Source of the DNA: Flaccisagitta enflata
Taxonomy: Eukaryota; Chaetognatha; Sagittoidea; Aphragmophora
Direction of reading: 5' to 3'
NCBI GenBank assembly: GCA_965153355.1
Contig: OZ231127.1
Span: 22,754,001-22,818,000 of the forward strand
DNA: 64,000 nucleotides
In this document: positions 12,701 to 21,999 of the stretch, piece by piece
Layout: each line of letters starts with the position of its first letter
Position numbering within the stretch: the first letter of the stretch is position 1
Made by a program: the position numbers and the translations under genes
Notes under the pieces: generated by a model
Databases searched by the model: none
The model's input: the letters and a program-made list of their open reading frames with translations, nothing else
Told to the model about the DNA's origin: nothing

Positions 12701-12879
12701 ACCTAAATTTGACATTTTTACCACAACCACCATCCAGTTCTGATCAAAATATCAAAACTGGAACCTCTAAATCACGGAGAAAAGTCATATAGCGAGTAGT
12801 TTTCAATAGTATAGACATAGTCTGTTTAAAAAAGCTGCGGGCTGGGGTGTTCAATTGATTTGATGCAAAAACCGTTGGC

Positions 12880-13383
12880 CCTACTGAACAATCAAATTGC
12901 CTTGTTGCCATTGAAATGTTTTTGTGACAAAAGAGATCTCCACGTTCTAAATTATGTCACCATGTTTAGTAAACATGGCATGTTTACTCTTCATTTGCAG
13001 AAAATCAATGGGTCCGCGTCCGTCCGTTTGTCCATTGGTTGCTCCATAATATTATTGCCTAAAACATTTCCGAACTCGATGGAACATGTGCAGGTTGTGC
13101 TCAATAGTCAGTACCAACGCTAAAACTCAACTTCAACTCAACCAAGACATTCCATTTCTTTTAAGGTTATCGGTGAATTTGTTCCTTGTTCGACAACGAC
13201 GATGGATTTGTTCAATAAACTTGATAATGGCGACATCTTGAGAGGTAAGGTTAAAAAACAAATGACTTTCAGTGTCCATGCATTTGTTCGACTGTCCGTC
13301 TGTCTATTGTGCTCGAATTGGCAATCTTAGCAAAACAAATATTTCTGAGGGTCAGTGTCCATGCACTTTTTTTTATGAGAACC
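12880..13383. other. Non-coding, nothing recognised
   Basis: Unique-looking sequence between the foldback structure and the LINE. An 87-codon open frame at 12,860-13,123 has no family features. Confidence 0.4.
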
Positions 13384-13548
13384 AAGTTTATAAGAACATT
13401 AGGCTTCAAATTGTCAAAAATTTAAGAACATGCTAAGAACATTGGAAGCCTTCATTTCTTTAAAAATGCTAAAAAAGCTAAAAAATGCTAAAAAAGCTAA
13501 TTTCTACTACTTCACTTGTTTAAAGAAACGGTTATGAATAGTTAAATG

Positions 13549-13930
13549 AATGACGACCAGCGCCAGATAAAGTGACTAGAATTGTTTAATATTTAAAATT
13601 AGTGCCGGCTCGCGATTTTAATTCATCGACGACCAGCGCCGGGAAGTGACTAGAATCGTTAAAGAGAAATCTGCCGGCCCGCGGCAACGGCTGCGGGCAC
13701 GGCGACTCAATAGTGACTGGAGTATGAATAGTGACTAGAGAATAATAAAAACGCGACGCTTAAATACATTATCGACGACCAGCGCCGATAAAAGTGACTA
13801 GAATTTAACTTTGTTTGATAAATATTCGCGACGACCTGCGCGCGCGACAAAAAACGAAATACAACGCAACGAAATAAATAGTGACTAGAATTTGAATAAA
13901 AAATAAGAACGGCGACCAGCGCCAATGATT
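13549..13930 (+). repeat. Degenerate tandem monomers in the LINE leader
   Basis: GACGACCAGCGCCGATAAAG followed by GTGACTAGAATT recurs about five times with spacers of 60-90 bases, the last ones reduced to AGTGACTAGAATTTGA and GGCGACCAGCGCC. The array ends about 45 bases before the ORF1 start. By analogy with monomer promoters of other LINEs it may be the 5' promoter region; that is inference. Confidence 0.6.
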
Positions 13931-13973
13931 GGAAATTTAGATTGTTTTCAAGCATCTTCCTGTAAGATTTAAG

Positions 13974-15575
13974 ATGAATAATTTATCCAATAAGTCTCTC
14001 TTCTCCTCCATTTCATCCCTCATCTCCGATGCTTCCTCCCTCTTCGTCGATGCCGACACCGTCATTGACAATGGACCAGCATCGCCACTCCTCCTCCTCC
14101 CTGGGTCCAACCCCTCAACTCCCGTCATACTACCACCTACACCCTCCACTCCATCTCGACCTCAGACACCAGTGGAAACGCAACCACCGCTTCTCACGTC
14201 CACTCCTCAGTCGTCTCAACTCATCGCCACGACCGTGTCTCAACCGTCCTCGACCACCGAACTTCCACCAACACAAGCACTAGTAGTGCGACTGAAGAAA
14301 CTAAGAAACGTTGGTGATCCTGCGACACCACATTATTGTGTCGTTGACAACGGCGATGACCGCGTCGACGATGTCGCAATTCTTCGACAACAATTAGAAG
14401 AGGTAAAGTCAGAGTTAATGGCTTTACGTCTTCAGTTCGATATTGACCAGGAAGAGAAAAAGAATCTGGTTAGGGAGAACGAGAGCCTTCGACAGAAACT
14501 ATCTCTCGCCCCTGCCGTATCTCAACGAGAATCCGGCGGCGTTACTTCCGCTCCAAATCCCGACCGGGCAACCGACGGCGTTACTTCCGACGGCGCTACC
14601 TCCACTTCCGCACAACCTCCTGCCCCGAATCCGCCATTTGCCAAATTCGTGACCAAAAAACAAAAAAAGAACCGGAGGCAACGGGAAAAAAAGGCCGCCG
14701 CTGCCGCCGGCGCTACCGCTGCCACCGCTGCCACAACTACGGGTCTCACTACATCGGTAGCAGCCAAAACATCAGACATTCCACATAACAATCAAGCCTC
14801 ACACAACATACACGTTTACCATGACAGCAACACCAAAACAACAAACAAAGAACTACAGACATACTACAACAACATAACCAAAAACAACAGCAAAACCAAC
14901 AACAGCAACAACACCCAATTTCATTTACACGAAGCATTCACACTAGAACAAACCCTCAACGCCATCAAACAGACCAATTTCACAAACAACGATCACATCA
15001 TCATCACATCACTAACAAATAACGCAAGATACACGAACTCAGGACGCCACAGCACAACCGCACAAACAACAATAACTCAGACCAGCATCATCAACCACCT
15101 AAAATCGAAGAACATTCCAAGCAAAAATATCACTCTCCTCGAAGCGCCACCTCTTCTTCCTCCTTCTCCTCAATGGCTCAAACGAAGAGGAATGAGAGCT
15201 CCGAGGTATCCGATACCTGACATTTTTCCTTACAACCAGGAGACATACAATGTTGCTGGGCGCCACGGCGCAAATTTTGCGCAAATTCTGATTGGGGAAG
15301 AGCATATGTTCGATGACGGGTTTCATATCCTCAACCGTCATCGCCACCTTCTTCATCGATCCATAGCAGCGGCCGCGGCTCGCGTGAATCCACACACTCA
15401 TTATGACTTCCGTCGACCACCATTCGGCCCTTATGGTCCTTGGGCATCACCTAGAGGAGTCGGACTGCTGCCTACGCCAATCCCGCCGCCAAACGACTTC
15501 CTCAACTTTCCACCATTAAGGAACTTTCGTGAGGTTGCTATGTCACGGCCAATTCATTTCCGACCCAGATCATAA
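13974..15575 (+). CDS. LINE ORF1 protein
   Basis: 533 codons from ATG to TAA. The N-terminal ~120 residues are Ser/Pro/Thr-rich. Residues about 135-175 form a heptad-like acidic/leucine helix (LRQQLEEVKSELMALRLQFD), a likely coiled coil. A strongly basic patch (KKQKKNRRQREKK) follows with an Ala/Thr run, then a polar Asn/Thr-rich segment. The C-terminal ~260 residues contain HVYHDSNTK, SLTNNAR and DDGFHILNRHRH, placed in the order expected of an SGNH/esterase-like fold found in ORF1 proteins of CR1 and L2 elements; that assignment is tentative. No CCHC knuckle is visible. Its expected role is RNA binding and nucleoprotein formation. It ends with a single TAA in the same frame as ORF2. Confidence 0.85.
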   Translation: MNNLSNKSLFSSISSLISDASSLFVDADTVIDNGPASPLLLLPGSNPSTPVILPPTPSTPSRPQTPVETQPPLLTSTPQSSQLIATTVSQPSSTTELPPTQALVVRLKKLRNVGDPATPHYCVVDNGDDRVDDVAILRQQLEEVKSELMALRLQFDIDQEEKKNLVRENESLRQKLSLAPAVSQRESGGVTSAPNPDRATDGVTSDGATSTSAQPPAPNPPFAKFVTKKQKKNRRQREKKAAAAAGATAATAATTTGLTTSVAAKTSDIPHNNQASHNIHVYHDSNTKTTNKELQTYYNNITKNNSKTNNSNNTQFHLHEAFTLEQTLNAIKQTNFTNNDHIIITSLTNNARYTNSGRHSTTAQTTITQTSIINHLKSKNIPSKNITLLEAPPLLPPSPQWLKRRGMRAPRYPIPDIFPYNQETYNVAGRHGANFAQILIGEEHMFDDGFHILNRHRHLLHRSIAAAAARVNPHTHYDFRRPPFGPYGPWASPRGVGLLPTPIPPPNDFLNFPPLRNFREVAMSRPIHFRPRS

Positions 15576-18500
15576 AAATTCGCTTTTTTGAGTAATTTGA
15601 ATGACGCTGTAGTTGGACACGTTCATTGTCGCTTCCACTTTTCTCATTATTCTCCTCCTGTTCCTTTCCATCTTCCTCCTCTTCACCTTCCTCCGCCTCT
15701 TCCTCCTATCCACCTCCCTCCTCCTCTTCCTCCTCTTCACTTTCCTCCACCTCTTCCTCCTCTTCACCTTCCTCCACCTCCTCTCAGTTCATTTGACAGC
15801 TCGTCTCTCTTAGACGCTACCAATGAGGCGGTTAACTCTATGTTAGAATTGACCCTTCCCGCGTGTTTTTCACCACCGCCGGACTTACCTCCACCAGATT
15901 CTATTTTTAATTCATCTTCTTTCATAAATCATCGCGGTGATCTTAATCTTTCCGGCTCCTCTGATAATTTCGATCGCGTTAGTCCATCACCCGTGCGCAG
16001 GTGCTATACCCGTGGCTCTTGTGCGCTTTGCTCTAGGAAAGTGCGGTACATAGATGGCACCCTCGATATAAATTATTACGACAGATGTCTCCCTGAAATA
16101 TTTCCCTTTAATGCAATTGTTAATGATAGAGAATTTCGAGAGGCACTTAATGGCTTTCGTATAGAACAGAGGCATCTGGATAAAGCGGCAGGTTTGAGAT
16201 TCAACCCCCTGGATGGATTAATAAAGGATACATTGGTGGACCTTGAAAGGACATTAGGTAACTGTAGTTATTATGACGAGGAAAAATATTGTAAAATGCG
16301 GCAGGATTTTAATAAGAAAAATGGAGGGCTGCTATCGCTGCTCTGTTTGAATATAAATGGTCTACCAAGAAAGTTAGAAGATTTTGAATTATTGCAGGAG
16401 ACCCTGGGATCGAAATTTGATATTCTAGGATTCACTGAAACACATTTTAATGAGGTCTCCGAAAAATTAGCCACCCTGGGGGGTTATAATTTTTTGGCAA
16501 ATTCAAGAAAAAATAAAAAATGGGGCGGGGTTGCTATCTACCTTAGGCGCCACCTGACCTATAAACCTAGAACAGACTTGGACATTTTTGTAGAAAGTGT
16601 ATTTGAGTCTATATTTGTAGAGGTTAAGGATAAAAGCGGAAGCTTTATAGTTGGAGTCATATATCGTCCCCCAGACTCTGATGTATCATTATTTTCTCAA
16701 CACTTAGAAACTGTAGTGGATAAAATTAAGGACAAGAGGTGTTACCTCATGGGGGATTTTAACTTAGATCTAATAAAAAGTGATCATCATTCCGCCACTG
16801 GCAAGTTTCTGGATGATATGAATAGTGTAGGCTTCCATCCACTCATTTCCCTTCCGACTAGAATCACACCCTCAAGCGCAACGCTGATTGATAACATTTT
16901 TACCAATGATTTTTGTAGACCTATTTCATCAGGTATGGTTTTCTCTGCAATCAGCGATCATTTGCCGGCTTTTGCCATATTTGGCCAATCAGGGACAAGC
17001 CTGGAAACGGGCCCCCGATTTGTCATTAAGAGAGAGACTGGGGTAAAAAATAGGGAAAAATTTCGAGAATGGGTATCAAAGTGGGGTAAAAAGTTTTCCT
17101 TTGAGGGTGATTCAGTGGTGGAAAGTGCAACTAGGTTCAGAAATGAGCTTAGGGATGGATATAACGAGTGTTTTCCACAGAAAAAGGTAAAAATACGTAA
17201 AATTGACTTAGTAAAACCATGGCTGGATGATGATACTCTAAAGGAAAAAATTAAGGAAAGAGACAGGCTCTATACACTGAAATTAAAATCAACTAACGGA
17301 CTCTCGACAGAACAGGCGGCCCACCTTGAGTCCCTAAGCTCAGAGGTTGGCCGCCTTAGGCTCCGCCTAAAAAGGTCGTTCTTTACTAAGGGACTGAATG
17401 AAGCTGGCAAAAATTCCAAGGCAGCTTGGAGGGTCTTGCATGACTTCATAGGTAAGACTGGACGGACTAAAGACCCACCGTCCCGCACTTTCTTTACCAG
17501 TAGTGGGGTGGTCACTGATGACCATGGGATTTCCGAGGCCTTTTGCGAATTTTACACTAGCATTGGTCCTCAATTGGCTGAAAAAATTCAGCGGCCGACA
17601 TCAGGTTCTTATCGTGATTACCTCGGCCCTCGCTCTGACTCATCCGCTTTTTTTGTACCTACCTCCCCTGGCGAGATTGAGTCACTTTGCCGAAACCTTG
17701 ATTGCTCCAAAGGCCGTGGCCATGATGAATTTTCTCCGGCGGTTCTCTGTTACGTTGCGGCCGAAATTAGTGGGCCACTATCTGTATTTATTAACAAATG
17801 CCTAGAGACAGGATATTTCCCGGACTTTCTTAAATTGGCCAGGGTAACACCGGTATTTAAAACTGGAGACCCGGCCCAACTGGGGAATTATCGACCCATC
17901 TCTGTTCTTCCTGCTATATCAAAAATTTTCGAAAGAGTCATACAGGGAAGACTCCTCCGATTTTTAGAGGCACGGAACTCTTTTTTAACTAGTCAATACG
18001 GTTTTAGACGGGGCCACTCCACCTACATGGCTATCCTTGATATGGTTGAGAATATCCGTCAAGCATGGGAAGAAGGTAAGCACTGTTTAGGGGTATTCAT
18101 AGATTTTAAGAAGGCGTTTGATACGGTGGACCATTCTATACTTTTGACTAAGATGGAACATTTAGGAATAAGGGGGTTGCCCCTGGAACTTATAAAAAGT
18201 TATCTCAGTGACCGGATGCAATATGTTGTCTTTGGATCCTCAGAATCTGAACACCGGAAGGTTCTTGTAGGGGTTCCCCAAGGCAGCATATTGGGACCCC
18301 TTTTCTTTCTATTGTATATAAACGACCTCTCTGCGGCATCGGCCTACTTCAGGTACATCCTTTTTGCGGATGACACTAACCTATTTGCTTCAGATAAGGA
18401 GGGGGATAGCTTATTAAGGGGGGTAAATTCAGAATTATGTAAACTATCGGATTGGTTTGCACACAATAAGCTTACTTTAAATTATGAAAAGACTGAGTTT

Positions 18501-19241
18501 ATTAATTTCAGCAAACCAAGGGGAAACCTAGTCGGGAATAGTTGGGACGTTAAAATAGATGGTAGGCTGATACGCGAAGTCGGAAGTTCTAAGTTCCTAG
18601 GGGTGTTTGTTGACAGTGACATCTCCTGGCGGGTTCATATCGGTAAGATTGTGTCAAAAATAAGTCAAACTGTTGGAATCATAGCAAGAGCCAGGGGATT
18701 TATGGACGGGCCTCAGCTTTTCCTTTTATACAACACAATGGTCCTCCCACATCTTCAGTACTGTTTGCTTAACTGGGGTAACTTTAAGGGGGACCGTAAC
18801 CTTGGGCTAAGGGATCGATTACTGGCACTTCAGAAAAGTTTGGTAAGAATAATATGCGGTGCAAGCCGGATCTCTCATGCAGACCCACTTTTTGCCGAAT
18901 TGGCAACCCTTAAGATTGACGATTTATTTGCTCAGAGTGTTAGAATTTTTTCTTTTAAACTATCCAAGGATATGCTGCCGGGTGCTATGGCCTCTATGGT
19001 TAGTTCGGTAAAACATCATTATTCTACTAGAGGAGCAAAAAGTAATTTTTTTGTTTGTCATTCGAATAGTAGATCAATAAGAAGCATCGCCCCAAGGTAT
19101 TGGAACTCGCTTTCTTCCTCACTAAAAGATTGTGCGACTATCGCGACATTTAAAGAAAAGTCGAAATGTGATTTATTGGCGCCTTATCATAACTTCGCGT
19201 GCCACGTTCGTGGCTGTCGCTCATGCGTTTTCTCACATTAG
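15576..19241 (+). CDS. LINE ORF2: endonuclease-reverse transcriptase
   Basis: The open frame starts straight after the ORF1 stop in the same frame. There is no ATG until 15,840, so the real start is unclear: readthrough, re-initiation, or the ATG at 15,840. Residues up to about 75 are an unusual proline/leucine/histidine repeat (LPPPLPPLHFPPPL). Endonuclease from about 255: SLLCLNINGLP, FTETHFNE, VIYRPPDSD, MGDFNLDL, AISDHLPAF give the catalytic N, E, D and H residues. Reverse transcriptase about 695-960: NYRPISVLP, QYGFRRGHST, VFIDFKKAFDTVDH, GVPQGSILGP, LFADDTNLF. The C-terminus ends with a Cys/His cluster (CHVRGCRSC). All catalytic motifs are intact. It nicks target DNA and copies the element RNA. 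Confidence 0.92.
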   Translation, partial: KFAFLSNLNDAVVGHVHCRFHFSHYSPPVPFHLPPLHLPPPLPPIHLPPPLPPLHFPPPLPPLHLPPPPLSSFDSSSLLDATNEAVNSMLELTLPACFSPPPDLPPPDSIFNSSSFINHRGDLNLSGSSDNFDRVSPSPVRRCYTRGSCALCSRKVRYIDGTLDINYYDRCLPEIFPFNAIVNDREFREALNGFRIEQRHLDKAAGLRFNPLDGLIKDTLVDLERTLGNCSYYDEEKYCKMRQDFNKKNGGLLSLLCLNINGLPRKLEDFELLQETLGSKFDILGFTETHFNEVSEKLATLGGYNFLANSRKNKKWGGVAIYLRRHLTYKPRTDLDIFVESVFESIFVEVKDKSGSFIVGVIYRPPDSDVSLFSQHLETVVDKIKDKRCYLMGDFNLDLIKSDHHSATGKFLDDMNSVGFHPLISLPTRITPSSATLIDNIFTNDFCRPISSGMVFSAISDHLPAFAIFGQSGTSLETGPRFVIKRETGVKNREKFREWVSKWGKKFSFEGDSVVESATRFRNELRDGYNECFPQKKVKIRKIDLVKPWLDDDTLKEKIKERDRLYTLKLKSTNGLSTEQAAHLESLSSEVGRLRLRLKRSFFTKGLNEAGKNSKAAWRVLHDFIGKTGRTKDPPSRTFFTSSGVVTDDHGISEAFCEFYTSIGPQLAEKIQRPTSGSYRDYLGPRSDSSAFFVPTSPGEIESLCRNLDCSKGRGHDEFSPAVLCYVAAEISGPLSVFINKCLETGYFPDFLKLARVTPVFKTGDPAQLGNYRPISVLPAISKIFERVIQGRLLRFLEARNSFLTSQYGFRRGHSTYMAILDMVENIRQAWEEGKHCLGVFIDFKKAFDTVDHSILLTKMEHLGIRGLPLELIKSYLSDRMQYVVFGSSESEHRKVLVGVPQGSILGPLFFLLYINDLSAASAYFRYILFADDTNLFASDKEGDSLLRGVNSELCKLSDWFAHNKLTLNYEKTEFINFSKPRGNLVGNSWDVKIDGRLIREVGSSKFLGVFVDSDISWRVHIGKIVSKISQTVGIIARARGFMDGPQLFLLYNTMVLPHLQYCLLNWGNFKGDRNLGLRDRLLALQKSLVRIICGASRISHADPLFAELATLKIDDLFAQSVRIFSFKLSKDMLPGAMASMVSSVKHHYSTRGAKSNFFVCHSNSRSIRSIAPRYWNSLSSSLKDCATIATFKEKSKCDLLAPYHNFACHVRGCRSCVFSH

Positions 19242-19383
19242 TAGACCTCTTTTTTATCTTATTTGATAACGTTACAGATCGCATCTTCTCGTATTCTTAC
19301 TCACTCCGTAATTTGTATTACCTGGATGATTTCTTGGGTAGTTCTTTTTGCAAACCCTACGCGTAGGACACATCTAGTTTTTT

Positions 19384-19384
<1 letters not shown>

Positions 19385-19482
<98 letters not shown>

Positions 19483-19539
19483 TTGTCCCCCTTTGTACAT
19501 ATTTGATACTGTTTCGTTTAGTATTGATACTGCTCCGCT

Positions 19540-19601
<62 letters not shown>

Positions 19602-19628
19602 TCTCTCTCACTCTCACTCTCACTCTCA

Positions 19629-19659
<31 letters not shown>

Positions 19660-19663
19660 ACTC

Positions 19664-19749
<86 letters not shown>

Positions 19750-19765
19750 ACTCTCTTCTCTCTTG
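19385..19765 (+). repeat. Long (CT)n tracts in LINE 3' region
   Basis: Two CT blocks (19,385-19,479 and 19,543-19,765), the second broken by CA-containing units (CACTCTCACT). Open frames across them encode Leu-Ser repeats and are not genes. Confidence 0.95.
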
Positions 19766-20395
19766 TATTATAATTGATTTATTCTTCATTTTTTTTTTTT
19801 TTTTCGCGTTCTCTCATTCTGTTCAATTTCGTTTTGATGTTATTCTTCCATGAAAAAAAAAACATTGTTACTATTGCTAATGGCAATGTCAGGGGCGTTC
19901 CCCTTGGGATTGCAGACTGTGACCACATGACGGACTCTTACTATGTGAATGAGTCGGTAGGGTTCCACCGTTGGGCTCATTTTTTGTCTTATTGATTCCT
20001 TTTCAGAAAAAAATTTAAGAACATTAGGCTTAAAATCTTAAAAATCAAAAAACATTTTGTTTATGGTTTTTTTTTTAAATCAATTGTTCTTTGTAAATGA
20101 TAGACTCTGTATCTTTTCTGTTCAGCCAATCATGTCTTTTTTTATTTAGCATATATTTTTCTACTTTCATCGATCTTAATTTGCTTAAAACGTTTAAATC
20201 TGCTACTTTGTTGTTTCATTAACATTTTCCTTCATTTTCTTTTTTTAAAATGACTAACTTTAAACTACTTAAGAACGTTCTTAACTGAAGGATAAAAAGT
20301 GCGTTTAAATTAAGAACAATTTAAGAACGTTCAAGCCTTGGAAGTGCTTAAAATTTAAGAACATTGAAGGCTTGCTCAAAAAATGATGTTCTTAT
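19766..20395 (+). other. LINE 3' region and TTAAGAACATT-containing flank
   Basis: AT-rich, no gene. The motif TTTAAGAACATT occurs near 20,010, 20,310 and 20,350, and near the left flank at 13,388-13,445, once with the shared extension AGGCTT. Confidence 0.5.
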
Positions 20396-20419
20396 ATAAA
20401 ATAGTCGCAGAAGCGTTAG

Positions 20420-21012
20420 ATGGTCAGCGGTACCCGTGCCCTGCCTTAGTAGGTTGTGGTTGAAGTTAAGGGGGGAGCAGGGCAGCGGCCCCATAGGGTT
20501 CGATGACCTATGCTTTCACACATATGGGGGATTTTCTCCTCCTCCTCCTCCTCCTCCTCCTCTTTCTCCATCCCTCCCCCTCAAATCCCAGTCTCGAGGC
20601 CCAAATTCCAGTCTCAAGGCCCAAATCCCAGACTCGAGGCCCAAATCCCAGCCTCAAGGCCAAAATCCCAGCCTCAAGGCCCAAATCCTAGCCTGGAGGC
20701 TGAGATTGGGGCCTCAAGGCTGGGTTCTGGGCCTCTTGGCTGAGATTTTGATGTTGAGGCTGAGATTTGGGCTTCAAGACTGAAATCTGGGCCTCCAGGC
20801 TAGGATTTAGGCTTGGAGGCTAGGATTTGGGCCTTGAGGCTGGGATTTGGGCCTCAAGACTGGGGTTTGGGCCTCGAGACTGGAATTTGGGCCTCGAGAC
20901 TGGGATTTGAGGGGGGGACGTAGAAGGAGAAGGAGGAGAATGAGAAGGAGGAGAAAATCCCCCCTTATGTGTGCAAGCATAGGTCATCGACCCCTTCGGG
21001 GCCGCTGCCCAA
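20420..21012. mobile_element. Foldback element with 21-bp tandem core
   Basis: The inverted arms are GCAGCGGCCCCATAGGG, TCGATGACCTATGC and GGGGGATTTTCTCC (20,479-20,535), mirrored at 20,945-21,010. Between them is an array of 21-bp units (CCCAAATCCCAGCCTCAAGGC) that switches to its reverse complement around 20,700. The 20,420-20,480 end (GTCAGCGGTACCCGTGCCCT) matches, inverted, the end of the structure at 30,370-30,750. These are therefore members of one mobile family with different cores. Confidence 0.7.
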
Positions 21013-21227
21013 AAAGTGTAATAACTCAACATCTTCACGGTTATGGCAGTGTATATAAGGTTTTTTCACATGCGAGGAGCAAGTATGGCAATTATGAACA
21101 TCAGTGGTATTATTTGGTATCCCTCCGAGGAACCATAATGAGTACTTGAACTGTCAACATCAAGGAGAGAATGTCATGAAGTAAACACCCTGAAGTAAAA
21201 GCCCTGTGCCCCCGTAAAATATTTCAG

Positions 21228-21321
21228 GCGGACACATTTCTGGATGCTTGGACGAGTTCGTCGCGGAGATGCAGATTTCAGACGAATTGAGGAAACTCAT
21301 GCTTGCTCTCGTTGATGACAG
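21228..21321 (+). CDS. Candidate internal exon, unknown gene
   Basis: Between an acceptor ATATTTCAG and a donor AG|GTTAGC there are 2 + 30 codons + 2 bases without a stop, reading GHISGCLDEFVAEMQISDEL then RKLMLALVDD. This is a well-formed amphipathic acidic sequence, unlike neighbouring non-coding DNA. I do not recognise the family and cannot place its partner exons; the candidate exon at 24,492 starts in a different phase. Confidence 0.35.
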
Positions 21322-21639
21322 GTTAGCATAATTCAGGGCTACGTAGTGGTCCAGCAGCAAAGAGCATGACCGACGGACAGACCGATCGACTGACAAGACC
21401 TCAAGTCCCCGTAAGGATGTGCTCACGCACAACAAAAAAGAATGTCATTGTACTTTTACCATGTTATTGACTCGGAGTGAAGAATGTCAATTATGCGCAA
21501 ATGCATGATGGGGATGGGGTGGGGCGGGAGGGTGGGGGGGCTAATTGGAAATCAGAGAAATGGAGATGGTTGTAAGACTTGAAGTAGCAATCTACAGCTA
21601 CAATCTTCCGTCTTGCCGAAAATGTCACGTAAAACGCAA

Positions 21640-21663
21640 TAGGCAAAAAAAAAAAAAAAAACC

Positions 21664-21694
<31 letters not shown>

Positions 21695-21870
21695 AACAAA
21701 AAACAAAAATATTAAAAAAAAAAAAAACAAGGCCAAGTTAAGGCCAATAAGGGCGCCTCGCTTGATTAAGAATTTGTGAATGAACGTTTTTGATGAATGA
21801 ATGAATGAATGAATGAATGAATGAATGAATGAATGAATGAATGAATGAATGAATGAATGAATGAATAAAT
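21640..21870. repeat. A-rich run and (GAAT)n tract
   Basis: An interrupted poly-A stretch of about 85 bases (21,643-21,727) and, separately, about 75 bases of GAAT/TGAA units (21,797-21,870). The GAAT repeat recurs at 62,190-62,243. Confidence 0.9.
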
Positions 21871-21999
21871 GAAAATGTATGTGGTAACTGGTAAGGCATA
21901 AGAGGTGATAGTAATGAAGATATACGTCAGAATCAGCCGTTTTGCGCATTTCAAACGTTTGCGTTACAGACCAACCAACGGACATGACCTCTTACTATC

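Larger units (their letters stand above)
7127..12879. mobile_element. Foldback-like element with tandem-repeat arms
   Basis: The outer ends are inverted copies of each other: GCCAACGGTTTTTGCATC at 7,127 and its reverse complement ending at 12,879. The inverted match continues inward for about 150 bases of unique sequence on each side (for example GTTCAATTGATTTGATGC). Both arms then become tandem arrays of a ~570-bp unit, at least two units in the left arm and five in the right. The spacer (about 9,130-9,857) carries a minus-strand coding remnant. This architecture, long inverted repeats made of tandem subrepeats around a small coding spacer, is that of foldback-type transposons. The family is not one I can name. 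Target duplications were not found. An inverted duplication of a satellite array is the alternative. Confidence 0.65.
13549..20395 (+). mobile_element. LINE (CR1/L2-like non-LTR retrotransposon)
   Basis: A repetitive 5' leader is followed by two intact ORFs (13,974-15,575 and 15,576-19,241) and an AT-rich 3' region with long CT tracts. The second ORF has an apurinic-type endonuclease and a reverse transcriptase with the FADD box. No frameshift or internal stop disrupts either ORF, so the copy may be young or recently active. The clade is judged from RT phrasing (VPQGSILGPLFFLLYINDL, ILFADDTNLF), typical of the CR1/L2/Jockey part of the LINE tree. Both ends are uncertain: TTAAGAACATT motifs occur on both sides (13,385-13,450 and 20,010-20,390) and may belong to an older element into which this one inserted. 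Confidence 0.85.

Noticed and set aside
19263-19853. 196-codon open frame with Leu-Ser repeats
   Set aside because: It is the translation of (CT)n tracts in the LINE 3' region; both frames of the tract stay open for trivial reasons.
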